A DNA stretch of 64,000 nt. Origin: AP-16 sp963755055. GTDB lineage: Bacteria; Pseudomonadota; Alphaproteobacteria; Rhizobiales; Xanthobacteraceae. Made by a program: the position numbers and the translations under genes. Below, in pieces: positions 41,518 to 50,012 of this stretch (positions within the stretch are counted from its first letter, which is position 1; the number at the start of each line of letters is the position of its first letter). The notes under the pieces were generated by a model. That model did no database searches and was not told the origin of the DNA. It saw nothing but the letters and a program-made list of their open reading frames with translations. The stretch spans positions 118,173 to 182,172 of the forward strand of contig CAVWIS010000023.1 of assembly GCA_963755055.1 (NCBI GenBank). The letters run 5' to 3'.

Positions 41518-43406
41518 CGATAGCCCAGCAGGCCCGGCAGCCAGGTCGAGATGCCAGGCACGAAGGCGATGACCAGGAGGCAGACCAGCAGCAGGCCGAG
41601 ATACCCCATCATCGGCTTGACGGTGACCTCGATCGGCACCTTTCCGATCAGGCAGGCGCCATAGAGGCCGAGGCCGAGCGGCGGGGCGAACAGGCCGATG
41701 CCCATGGCGATCACCAGCACCACGCCGAAATGCAGTGGCGCGATCCCGAGCTGGCCTGCCACCGGCACCAGCAGCGGGCCGAAGATGATCAGCGCCGCCG
41801 CACCTTCCAGCACCGAGCCCATCACGATGAGGATCGCGATGGAGAGCAGCATGAACAGCCAGGTTCCGCTGTGCCGGGTCAGTCCGATCATCGTATCGGC
41901 AAGCGCGTGCGGCACCTGCTGCAGGGTCAGCACGAAGGCGAGCGCCTGGGCGGCTGCCACGATGAAGAGGACGAGGCCCGACCGCGTCGCCGCGTGCACG
42001 AACGACTGCATCGCCGTGCCGGGCCTCAGCTCGCGAAAGACGAGGCCGCCGACCGCGAGCGCATAGAGCGCGGCGAAGGCGGAGATCTCGGTGGCGGTGG
42101 CAAAGCCGGTCTTGAACCCGCCGAAGATGATGACGATCAGCCCGATGGTGACCGCGGCGCCGCCCCACAGCTTGACGAGCGGCGTGCGCGGCGTCTCGCC
42201 CGCGGGCAGCCGGGTGCCGCCGCCGAACAGGACGGCGACCCCGATGAGCGCGAGCGCCATCAGGCCGGCGGGCAAGAGGCCCGCCATGAACAGGCCGCCG
42301 ATCGACAGATTGGCGACGAATCCGAGGATGATCAGGTTGATGCAGGGCGGAATGGTCTCCGCCATCACGGCGGAGGCGGCGAGCAGCGCCACGGCGCCGC
42401 CCGGATTCTGCCGCGAGCGCCGGGCGGCCGGGATCAGCACCGAGCCGACGGCGGCGACGTCGGCCATCTTCGATCCCGATATGCCGGAAAAGATCACCAT
42501 GGACAGCACCATGACGACGTTGAGCCCGCCGCGCATGCGCCCGACCAGCCTTTCGAGCAGCTCGATCAGGCGAACCGACATGCCGTTCGCCTCCATCAGG
42601 TAGCCGACCAGGATGAAGAACGGGATCGCCAGCAGGACGAAGTTGTCGATGCCGCGCGCCATCTGCTGGGCAAAAATCACCCCCGGCAGTGCTCCCTCGA
42701 CCCAGATGAAGATCAGCGCGGCGAGCGCCAGCGCGAAGCCGATCGGCAGCCCGCCGGTCAGCGTGAGCGCGAAGCCGACCAACATCAGCGTCCCCGATCC
42801 CGGGACGCTGTCCGGCGACAAGGTGCTCCAGGCGGCCCACAGGCCGGCCGTCAGCGCCACGACCGCGACGGCGAAGGCAAGATCCCGCACCGGGCGGCGC
42901 AGGACCTGGTCGAGCGCGAACAGCGTCATGCAGGCAGCACCGGCGCCCATCGGATAGAAGGTGAGCTCGAGCGGCAGGCCGGAGCCGGTGGTCTGGCCGG
43001 TGGTGAGCGCGCCGAGCTTCAGGGCATTTCCCGCCACCAGGGCGGAGACGACGAGGACGAGCAGGGCGCCGACCGCGTCGACCCGTCTCCGCCAGGGGCC
43101 GGACAGCTTGTCGACGAAGAACGCGACGCCGGCATTCTCCTGCCGGGCGAGCGCGCTCGCCGCGCCGAAGAAACTCGAGCCGACCATCAGCCCGCGTGCC
43201 ACGTCGTCCGCCCATTCGACCGGCGCATTGAAGGCCGACCGCAGCACCACGGTCACGCAGACCACGGCGAGATCGGCGGCGAGCAGCAGGGCGGCGAGGG
43301 CGTCGGTGAGGCCGAGAAGCAGCGATACCACCGAGGTGGCGGCCGACGCGGCCGGATGGATGACGGGGGAGGGGCCGGCGAGAGGCGGCTTGGCGTCCCC
43401 GGTCAT
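41514..43406 (-). CDS. Fused TRAP permease (DctQ-DctM in one chain)
   Basis: The 630-residue protein starts at 43406 (MTGDAKPPLAG). Residues about 20-190 form a DctQ-like unit (VEWADDVARGLMVGSSFFGA), and about 205-630 form a DctM unit (FFILVGYLMEANGMSVRLIE, FSGISGSKMADVAAVGSVL). Fused small-large permeases are known in a minority of TRAP systems. The binding-protein gene is 26 bases upstream, and the methyltransferase overlaps downstream. The solute is unknown. Confidence 0.9.
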   Translation of the reverse strand: MTGDAKPPLAGPSPVIHPAASAATSVVSLLLGLTDALAALLLAADLAVVCVTVVLRSAFNAPVEWADDVARGLMVGSSFFGAASALARQENAGVAFFVDKLSGPWRRRVDAVGALLVLVVSALVAGNALKLGALTTGQTTGSGLPLELTFYPMGAGAACMTLFALDQVLRRPVRDLAFAVAVVALTAGLWAAWSTLSPDSVPGSGTLMLVGFALTLTGGLPIGFALALAALIFIWVEGALPGVIFAQQMARGIDNFVLLAIPFFILVGYLMEANGMSVRLIELLERLVGRMRGGLNVVMVLSMVIFSGISGSKMADVAAVGSVLIPAARRSRQNPGGAVALLAASAVMAETIPPCINLIILGFVANLSIGGLFMAGLLPAGLMALALIGVAVLFGGGTRLPAGETPRTPLVKLWGGAAVTIGLIVIIFGGFKTGFATATEISAFAALYALAVGGLVFRELRPGTAMQSFVHAATRSGLVLFIVAAAQALAFVLTLQQVPHALADTMIGLTRHSGTWLFMLLSIAILIVMGSVLEGAAALIIFGPLLVPVAGQLGIAPLHFGVVLVIAMGIGLFAPPLGLGLYGACLIGKVPIEVTVKPMMGYLGLLLVCLLVIAFVPGISTWLPGLLGYR

Positions 43407-43432
43407 CCGAGTCCCGTTGGCCTTTCGCGATT

Positions 43433-44464
43433 CTACGCCTTCGTCGCCTTGATCGCCTCGACCACCGGCTTGGCCTCGGGGCGGTTCTTCAGGAAGTTTT
43501 CCGTCTGCGACGCCACCCGCTTGCGGAACGCGTCCTTGTCGCAGTCCATGATGGTGACGCCCTTTTCCTTCAGGACCGCCAGCGCTTCCTGCTCCACCGT
43601 GAGCCCGTGCGCCCTGGTGTCGGCGGCGGCCCTGCCGACGCAATCGAGGAACTGCTCGCGCAGCTTCGGCGCCATGCGGGCAAAGCTCAGCTCGCTCAAG
43701 TATATCGCCAGCGGCGAGAAATTGTGCTGGGTGAGCGCATAATACCGCGATGTCTCAAAAAACTTGCTGGCGATGATGGTCGGCGGATCGTGCTCCAGCC
43801 CGTCGAGGACGCCGGCCTGCAGGGCCGTATAGATCTCGCCGAAGGCGAGCGGGGTGGCGGCGGCGCCCATCAGGCGCAGGCACTCGGTGATCACCGGATT
43901 GGGAAGGGTGCGGATCTTCAGGCCGGCGAGCTCTTCGGGCGTGCGCGCCGGCTTCTTCGCCAGCACCGAGCGCGAGCCGAAATTGTAGGCCCAGGCGACG
44001 ATCCGGATATTGGCGCCCTTGAGCAGCGCCTCCTCGATCGGTTTTGCGGCGCCGGCCTCGAAGGCCTTGGTCTGCTGGGGAAAACTGTCGAACAGGTAGC
44101 CGAGGTCGAAGGTCCCGACCAGGGGCACGAGATTGGCGGAGATCGAGGAGCCCGACACCATCATGTCGATCGCCCCGAGCTTGACCGTGTTGATGACGTC
44201 GATCTCCTGGCCGAGCTGGTTGTCGGGGAAGAACTGGATGTCGACCTGCTCGCCGAGGCCTGAGGCCTTCACATGTTTGATCAGGTTGTCGTAGTAGACC
44301 CGGCCGTTGGCGTATTTCGGGTCGTTGGCCTGGGAGGACGAGAGCCGCATCTTCATCGGCGCGGCGTGCGCCCGGCCGATCAGGGCTGGTGCGACGGCGA
44401 TCCCGAGCGACACGGCGCCGGCATTGCGCAGCACGGAACGGCGGCTCGGGCGAGCAGGGATCAT
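43433..44464 (-). CDS. TRAP substrate-binding protein, DctP family, Tat signal
   Basis: The start at 44464 has GGAGGAAC upstream and yields a twin-arginine signal SRRSVLRNAGAVSLGIA. The 343-residue protein has the DctP carboxylate-binding Arg in LAGLKIRTLPNPV and FGEIYTALQAGVLDGLEHDP. It delivers its ligand to the fused permease. The sequence SSSQANDPKYANGRVYYDNL at the mature N-terminus is typical. It is clearly distinct from the dctP at 13051. Confidence 0.92.
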   Translation of the reverse strand: MIPARPSRRSVLRNAGAVSLGIAVAPALIGRAHAAPMKMRLSSSQANDPKYANGRVYYDNLIKHVKASGLGEQVDIQFFPDNQLGQEIDVINTVKLGAIDMMVSGSSISANLVPLVGTFDLGYLFDSFPQQTKAFEAGAAKPIEEALLKGANIRIVAWAYNFGSRSVLAKKPARTPEELAGLKIRTLPNPVITECLRLMGAAATPLAFGEIYTALQAGVLDGLEHDPPTIIASKFFETSRYYALTQHNFSPLAIYLSELSFARMAPKLREQFLDCVGRAAADTRAHGLTVEQEALAVLKEKGVTIMDCDKDAFRKRVASQTENFLKNRPEAKPVVEAIKATKA

Positions 44465-44734
44465 TCGGGGGTTCCTCCGCGGGCGGCCGTTGGTTCGGCG
44501 CCGGACTTCGTGGTGGCGCGGACGGTGCGATGGTCGCCGGGCCAGGTCAAGGGGCGCCCGACCTCGTCCGTATCGCAAGGATGTTGCCTGCTAGGAGCGG
44601 CGCGGCCGCGTAGCCGGAGAAGGCAATGGGATCAGGTGGATCTCGGGGTCGGCGGAATGGCTGCGCCGCCGCGATCTGACGATCGACGGCGGCGGCCGGA
44701 ATGGAAACTTAGAGGAACAGCTGGGCGGCAGGGA

Positions 44735-45235
44735 TCAGGTGCCGTCGCTCACCGGGGCGGCCTGGTTCTTCGACAGCCGCTGCTCGGAGCTCGCGCCGGT
44801 CGGATCCTCGAGCATCAGCCGGAACACTGCGGTCTGGTCGAGCCGGGTGGTTTGCAGCGTGGTGTCGACGTCGAGCGACGGTGAGAAATCGGCCACGCGG
44901 GTTCGCACCACGGTGATCCGTTCGGCCGGAGCAGCCGGGCTGAGCCGCTTGGCGCCGGCGAGGCGAAGCTTTTCGGCGAAAACGGCCTTGTCTTGGTCGC
45001 TGAGCGCCGCGGCGCCCTCGACGGCTGCGAACACCCGATCGAAGCCCGCCTTGGTGAGGTAGGCGCGGCCACAGGCCTCGTCGCCCACATTGAGCTTGGA
45101 GCACAGGGTGGCTGCCTCGCGGGCCTCGCCGCCGGCCGGCCGGTCCGCAACGAATACGAGCCCCAGGACGAGACCAAGTCCCGCAAGGGCGAAAAGCGAG
45201 GTTTTCGGCCAATTCAAGATGGCACCAGCGCGCAT
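44735..45235 (-). CDS. Membrane-anchored hypothetical protein
   Basis: The start at 45235 (MRAGAILNWPKTSLFAL) gives 166 residues with one membrane or signal segment near 13-33. The rest is soluble, with two cysteines in CSKLNVGDEACG that could form a disulfide and a predicted helical middle part. I recognise no family. The open frame extends upstream to 45472 without conserved-looking sequence. It is divergent from the DUF6894 gene. Confidence 0.6.
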   Translation of the reverse strand: MRAGAILNWPKTSLFALAGLGLVLGLVFVADRPAGGEAREAATLCSKLNVGDEACGRAYLTKAGFDRVFAAVEGAAALSDQDKAVFAEKLRLAGAKRLSPAAPAERITVVRTRVADFSPSLDVDTTLQTTRLDQTAVFRLMLEDPTGASSEQRLSKNQAAPVSDGT

Positions 45236-45625
45236 TTTGAGCCTCCCACCGTTATAAGCGCAGAACCGCCATGTTGGTAAGTCGCGCCGACCCGGCAAAA
45301 GGTTCATAACAATTTGGTGAACGCGGTCGAAATGCGCGGGGACGGCGCCGGGGTCTGGATTGCCACCCCACGCGCGACCGCACGGACCCCGCCGGGCGCC
45401 GGGAGTTTCCGGCCGGCGAGTTCCTTGAACGGCGGTTCGTCGTGGAGTAGAACCGACTGGCCTGCCGGTCATCTTCGGCGATCTTCAGTGGCCGACGAGC
45501 GTGCTTGCCCCTGCCGGCATTGCGGGGCGGCAGAAAGCGCGGCGGAAGACAATGTGCGGGCGCTGCCGAATCGGGACACCCTTTCGCGTCCGCTGGCATC
45601 CGCCGTCGATGCTGAGGGCAACACC
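45236..45625. other. Non-coding gap between divergent genes
   Basis: This 390-base stretch lies between two divergent starts and should hold both promoters. The frame of the downstream gene is open through most of it, but that part is Pro/Arg/Ser-rich and looks untranslated. I see no other feature. Confidence 0.5.
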
Positions 45626-46144
45626 ATGACTCGCTACTTCTTCCATTTTCGCCATCCGCGCAGATCGCTGATGGATTGCGAAGGCATGGTGCTGGCCGAT
45701 GCCGCGGTGGCCCGGAACGAGGCGATCCGGACCGCCCGGGATCTGTGCGATCGCCGCAGCGGCAGCCTGCTGCCCGAATGGGGCGGCTGGTCGATTGCCG
45801 TGTGCGATCAGCGCGGACGACAGGTTTTCAGCCTTCGGCTCGAGGATGCGCTCGCCGAAGGGGTCGATCCGCCGCAAGACCGCTCGTCCCCGAAGGTGGT
45901 CTATCTCGAGGAGACGCGGGCCAGTCGGCACCTGTCGGCGTTGCGAAACCAGGCGCGCACCCTGGCGCGGGAAGCCTCCTGCCTTACCGATCAGCAGCAA
46001 TATGCGGTCAAGCGCCTGGGTCACGAAATCTCCATGGCGCGGGAGGTCAGCCGACAGTCGCGCGATCTGGTGGCGCGTTCGCGGGAGTGTGTTCGCGCGC
46101 CCAATTGGGTCGCAGCCGGCGGAGTTCTGTCGACCGGGAAGTGA
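45626..46144 (+). CDS. DUF6894 domain protein
   Basis: The 172-residue protein starts MTRYFFHFRHPRRSLMDCEG, the typical beginning of the DUF6894 group found in Rhizobiales, which is usually 75-90 residues. Here the conserved domain (to about residue 80) is followed by a 90-residue helical extension with many Arg/Gln. Function is unknown. The gene lies 35 bases before the Crp/Fnr gene and may be co-transcribed with it. Confidence 0.75.
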   Translation: MTRYFFHFRHPRRSLMDCEGMVLADAAVARNEAIRTARDLCDRRSGSLLPEWGGWSIAVCDQRGRQVFSLRLEDALAEGVDPPQDRSSPKVVYLEETRASRHLSALRNQARTLAREASCLTDQQQYAVKRLGHEISMAREVSRQSRDLVARSRECVRAPNWVAAGGVLSTGK

Positions 46145-46179
46145 CGCGGCAGGCCAGCCGCCAGCTCGGAGGTGATGCC

Positions 46180-46989
46180 ATGACGAGCGGATTGACCGGC
46201 AGGTTGGAGGGGACCGTTGCGGTCGCCAGCCTCGGGCGCAACCGATTGCTGTCGGCCCTGCCGGCAGCGGATTTGTCGTTGCTCGGTCCGTTTCTGACCG
46301 ACGTCGAGCTCGCGCCAGGCTCGGTGATCCACGAGGCTGGGGACCGGATCGAGCACGTCTATTTCATCCACGGAGGGCTCGTGTCCCTCCTGCTGCCCAT
46401 GCCGGGGTCGCCCGCCGTCGAAATCGCCGCGGTCGGCCGCGAAGGCGCCATCGGGACGATGGCGGCGCCCGGATCGCCGGTCGCCTCGAGCCGGGCCGTG
46501 GCGCAATGGCCGGTCAGCGCCGCCCGAATCGGCACCGACCGGCTCGCCGAGATCGTGTGCCGCAGCACGGCGGTCAACGACATGATCGTCGCTTATGGCG
46601 ATGCCCTGATGACGCAGGTTCAGCAACTCGTCGCCTGTAATGCGTTGCACGAGGTGCAGGCGCGCCTGTCGCGGTGGCTGTTGCACGCCGAGGATCGGGT
46701 CGGAAGCCCCCTCCCGGTGACCCAGGAGCTGCTGTCCCAGCTTCTCGGGGTTCAGCGGACGACCGTCACCATGGTGTGCCGCACGCTGCAGCTCGAGCGC
46801 ATCATTCACATCAGCCGCGGAATGATCGAGATCCGCGATGCCGGCGCGCTCGAGCACAAGGCCTGCGATTGCTATCGCATCATGCGCGACGCGGCCGAGA
46901 ACGCGGTGGCGCGCGTCGCCGATGCGCCGGACCCGCACAGTGCGAGCCCGCGCGCGAACGGCCGCCGGCTGCCCGGCCGGTCGCGGTAA
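46180..46989 (+). CDS. Crp/Fnr-family transcriptional regulator
   Basis: The 269-residue protein starts at 46180 with GGAGGTG upstream. It has a cyclic-nucleotide-binding-like domain at about 20-130 (GDRIEHVYFIHGGLVSLLLP) and a winged helix with SQLLGVQRTTVTMVCRTLQL near 185-205. The N-terminal Fnr cysteine cluster is absent, so oxygen sensing by Fe-S is unlikely. Such regulators in Bradyrhizobium relatives act in stress responses; the DUF6894 protein upstream is a usual neighbour. Confidence 0.85.
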   Translation: MTSGLTGRLEGTVAVASLGRNRLLSALPAADLSLLGPFLTDVELAPGSVIHEAGDRIEHVYFIHGGLVSLLLPMPGSPAVEIAAVGREGAIGTMAAPGSPVASSRAVAQWPVSAARIGTDRLAEIVCRSTAVNDMIVAYGDALMTQVQQLVACNALHEVQARLSRWLLHAEDRVGSPLPVTQELLSQLLGVQRTTVTMVCRTLQLERIIHISRGMIEIRDAGALEHKACDCYRIMRDAAENAVARVADAPDPHSASPRANGRRLPGRSR

Positions 46990-46992
46990 CCG

Positions 46993-47196
46993 TCAGTTGC
47001 GGTTCAGGTCTCGCCGCGGCCATTCGCGCCAATGGGTGGGGTTGATCGGAACCACCCCTCTCGCTTCGTCGCACACCCATCCTTCCGGGGTGTGGCGAAC
47101 CGGGAAGCCGAAAGCGTGATACCGGCACTGGTCGCTGACGCTGACCTCGACGTCGCGATCGGCCGGCACGCTGGCGATGGGAAACCACTCCGACAT
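46993..47196 (-). CDS. Small HWREW protein, paralogue A
   Basis: The 67-residue protein (MSEWFPIASVPADRDVEVSV to HWREWPRRDLNRN) is about half identical to the next gene, with the same layout: DRD, YHAF.FPVR.TP.GWV and PTHWREW. The conserved W and HWREW pattern is found in short unassigned proteins of Rhizobiales. There is no signal or membrane segment. Its stop is three bases past the Crp gene stop on the other strand. Confidence 0.7.
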   Translation of the reverse strand: MSEWFPIASVPADRDVEVSVSDQCRYHAFGFPVRHTPEGWVCDEARGVVPINPTHWREWPRRDLNRN

Positions 47197-47330
47197 GCCG
47201 CGATCATGCCTGCAGGGTTCGGCGCCGCATTGACCCGCGTCAATGCCGGCCTTCCCCGCCAGGCGCGCATTCGCTCTGGTATCATCATACAGTCTTTGTG
47301 AGTTGCAGGCGGCTGAAGGGGCGCGGTGAC

Positions 47331-47516
47331 CTATCTGGTCCATTCCCGCCAATGGGTCGGATCGATCCAGATGACCCCCTTGACGCCGGGAGCGACCCAG
47401 CCGTCGGGCGTCCGGCGGACCGGAAAGACGAAGGCGTGATAGCCGTCCCGGTCTATCACGCTGACCTCGATGTCGCGGTCGGACGGCGCGCTGTCTATCG
47501 GCATCCAGTCGGACAT
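47331..47516 (-). CDS. Small HWREW protein, paralogue B
   Basis: The 61-residue protein (MSDWMPIDSAPSDRDIEVSV to PTHWREWTR) is a tandem paralogue of the gene at 46993, separated by 134 bases. An upstream in-frame start at 47564 would add 16 residues that paralogue A lacks, so 47516 is preferred. Function is unknown. Confidence 0.7.
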   Translation of the reverse strand: MSDWMPIDSAPSDRDIEVSVIDRDGYHAFVFPVRRTPDGWVAPGVKGVIWIDPTHWREWTR

Positions 47517-47623
47517 CAGGGCAGAAAGCCTCTCGGCGCCGTTCGGGGCATCCCGGTACGCCAATCATCGACCGGGCCTCGACGGATGTCACGCATGACG
47601 CAGCGCCGGTGCCGGCGTCCCGC

Positions 47624-48160
47624 TCAGGACGAGCCGGACGCCTGCTCCGAATGGGCCTCCGGTTTGTGCGACGAGATGCGGTCGAGGACGGCCAGCATCA
47701 CCGCCGATAGCACGAAGGTGAGATGGAGTACCGTGAACCACAGGATCTTGTCGTTGGTATAATGCTCGGCGTTCAAGAAAATCCGCAGCAGATGAATCGA
47801 GGAGATCGCCACGATGGCGGAGGCCACCTTGATCTTGAGGTTTCCCGCGTCGACTTTGCCGAGCCACGTCAATTCCGGCGAGTCTCCGGTCTGGTCGAAC
47901 CGGCTGACGAAATTCTGGTAGCCCGAGATCATCACCATGACGAGGAGCGAGGCGACCAGAGCGGCGTCGATCAGCCCCAGCATGGCGAGGATCATCTCGG
48001 ATTCCTCGAACCTGAGGACGCCACGGACGATCTCGGCGAACTTCAGGACGAAAGAGAAAGCGTAGATGCACAGCGCGGCGGCAAGGCCGAGATAGAACAC
48101 GACCAGCAGCCATCTGCTCGCCAGGATCAGCCGCTCGACGAAGAGCTCGAACGCCTTCAT
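47624..48160 (-). CDS. UPF0114 / YqhA-family membrane protein
   Basis: The 178-residue protein starts at 48160 and has four membrane segments with SRWLLVVFYLGLAAALCIYA and LIDAALVASLLVMVMISGYQ, NFVSRFD and WLGKVDAGNLKIKVASAIVA, the UPF0114 hallmarks. Homologues are unassigned inner-membrane proteins. It is divergent from ohr with a 347-base gap. Confidence 0.88.
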   Translation of the reverse strand: MKAFELFVERLILASRWLLVVFYLGLAAALCIYAFSFVLKFAEIVRGVLRFEESEMILAMLGLIDAALVASLLVMVMISGYQNFVSRFDQTGDSPELTWLGKVDAGNLKIKVASAIVAISSIHLLRIFLNAEHYTNDKILWFTVLHLTFVLSAVMLAVLDRISSHKPEAHSEQASGSS

Positions 48161-48507
48161 TCGCCCTTGTCCTTTCCGCGGCGCGGCCGGTCGCCGGTCC
48201 GCCAGATGAGCGTATCCGATTCCGGTGCAAAGGGATGCGCTCTTGTTGGCCCCACGAGGACCCCGGCTGCCCCCTTGGAGACAGGCAGCCGGGGCTTGCC
48301 GGGCCCGTTCGGAGGGGAAAGTCCGCGAGGGGCGATTCCGGCATAATCCAACTCCCTGTCGCCGGCCGGGTTCCGGCCACGCTATCCTCGCGGCTTCAGT
48401 GTGCGTAGCCTTTGCGATGCCCGGCGGGGCGCGGTCGAAGGAAAGTGACTTCAGGCCACCCGGCCGATGGGGCACATTCCGATCCGGCTCTTTTTCGGGA
48501 GGTCCCC
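48161..48507. other. Non-coding gap between UPF0114 gene and ohr
   Basis: This 347-base divergent gap holds a strong hairpin: CCCCGGCTGCC (48261-48271) pairs with GGCAGCCGGGG (48284-48294). GC-rich flanks continue to 48320. No protein is evident. The hairpin could belong to a 5' leader or a small RNA; nothing known was recognised. Confidence 0.5.
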
Positions 48508-48945
48508 ATGGACAAGATCAATCCGCTGTTCACCGCCACGGCCACCGCGACGGGCGGCCGCAACGGCCATACGAGGGCGAGCGACGGCTCGGTGGACGCC
48601 GACCTGTCGGTGCCGAAGGAGATGGGTGGTCCGGGCAAGCCCGGCACCACGACGCCCGAGCATATGTTCGCGGCGGGCTATGCGGCCTGCTTCGGCGGGG
48701 CGCTCGACTTCGTCGCCAAGCGCCACAAGAAGGACGCCACCGGGGCGAAGATCACCTGCGCGGTGTCGATCGGCCCGCGCGAGGGCGGCGGCTTCGGGAT
48801 CGCGGTGAAAATGCGTGTGGAGGATGCCAGTCTCCCGCAGGCCGAGCTCGACGAGCTCGCCAAGGAGGCGCACGAGAAGATCTGTCCCTATTCGCACGCC
48901 ACCCGCGGCAATGTCGATGTCGCCTTCGAGGTGGTCGGCGGCTGA
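48508..48945 (+). CDS. ohr: Organic hydroperoxide resistance protein (Ohr)
   Basis: The 145-residue protein starts at ATG 48508 after CGGGAGG. It has the two redox cysteines C61 (AAGYAACFGGALDF) and C126 (EKICPYSHATRGNVDV), as in Ohr/OsmC. It reduces organic hydroperoxides with lipoyl electrons. No MarR-type ohrR gene adjoins it. Confidence 0.93.
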   Translation: MDKINPLFTATATATGGRNGHTRASDGSVDADLSVPKEMGGPGKPGTTTPEHMFAAGYAACFGGALDFVAKRHKKDATGAKITCAVSIGPREGGGFGIAVKMRVEDASLPQAELDELAKEAHEKICPYSHATRGNVDVAFEVVGG

Positions 48946-48967
48946 CTCGGCCGGGCGATCGTCTTCC

Positions 48968-49837
48968 TCAGAGCGCCGCCGCGATGATGCGCGCCGCATC
49001 GGCATGCACCGCGTTGCGTTCCTCCGCCGACGCCCGCGACTGGGTGTAGTAGACGGCGGCGAGGATCGGCGCGGCCGCGGGCGGCCGCAGGATCGCGATG
49101 TCGTTGGCGGTGGCATTGTCGCCGCTCCCGCTCTTGTCGCCCGCCCGCCAGCCGGCGGGAAGTCCGGCGCGGATCCGTTTGGCGCCGGTCGGGGATTCGA
49201 CCAACCAGGCCTCGAGGCGCTGCCGCGACGGCGCGGAGAGCGCCTGACCCAGGAGGATCGCGTCCATGTTGCCGACCATGGCGCGGACGCTGGTCGTGTC
49301 GCGCTCGTCGCCCGCGATGGCGGTGTTCAGGGTCGGCTCGATGCGGTCGAGACGGGTGATCGGGTCGCCGAGCGCGCGCGCATAGGCGGTCAGCGCCGGC
49401 GGGCCGCCGAGCGAGCCGAGCAGCAGGTTGGCCGCCGTGTTGTCGCTCCACACCATGGCGGCGGCGTACAGCGCCTCGACCGTCATGCTCCCTTCGGCGA
49501 CGTGCGCCTTGGTAACGGGCGCGTAGCTGTCGAGGTCGCTTGCGCCAAACGCCACCCGCCGGTCGAGCTGCTCGTCGCCGCCATCGACGCGCGCCAGCGC
49601 GGCAGCCGTTGCCAGGAACTTGAACGTGCTGCACAGCGCGAAGCGCTCGTCGGCGCGATGGGCGATCTCGCGACCCGAGCCGGTGTCGCGCGCCAGAACG
49701 CCGAGCCGACCGCCGTGGTGCTCCTCGAGCGCGGCGAGGCGGCTCGTCGCGGCATCCGGCGTCGTGGCGCTCGCGCCGGCCGGCACCAGCAGGCAGGCGG
49801 CGCCCAGCAGAGCGCCGCGGCGGGACATGGCGATCAT
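48968..49837 (-). CDS. Class A beta-lactamase
   Basis: The start at 49837 (MIAMSRRGALLGAACLLVPA) has AGGAG upstream; MSRRGALLG at 49828 is an alternative and both retain a signal with a twin-arginine-like pair. The 289-residue protein has S70-TFK73, S131-DN, E167 in EPTLN and K235-SG in place of KTG, a variant seen in some class A enzymes. Cys69 precedes the nucleophile. The enzyme should hydrolyse penicillins, and a cephalosporin spectrum cannot be judged. No LysR-type ampR neighbour was found. It converges on ohr. Confidence 0.9.
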   Translation of the reverse strand: MIAMSRRGALLGAACLLVPAGASATTPDAATSRLAALEEHHGGRLGVLARDTGSGREIAHRADERFALCSTFKFLATAAALARVDGGDEQLDRRVAFGASDLDSYAPVTKAHVAEGSMTVEALYAAAMVWSDNTAANLLLGSLGGPPALTAYARALGDPITRLDRIEPTLNTAIAGDERDTTSVRAMVGNMDAILLGQALSAPSRQRLEAWLVESPTGAKRIRAGLPAGWRAGDKSGSGDNATANDIAILRPPAAAPILAAVYYTQSRASAEERNAVHADAARIIAAAL

Positions 49838-50012
49838 CGTTGATCTCCTGCGCTGATGCAGTGATGAAAGGCGAGTCGGTCGGTCATCGCGGGCGATGCC
49901 GGGCCGCCTACCGGCCCTCTGTGTCGACATCGCGGCCGGACCTACCCGGCGCCGGCGATCTGTGCAGAATGATGACGGCTTTAATCATCGCCGACAGGCG
50001 AGGGGAGACGCC

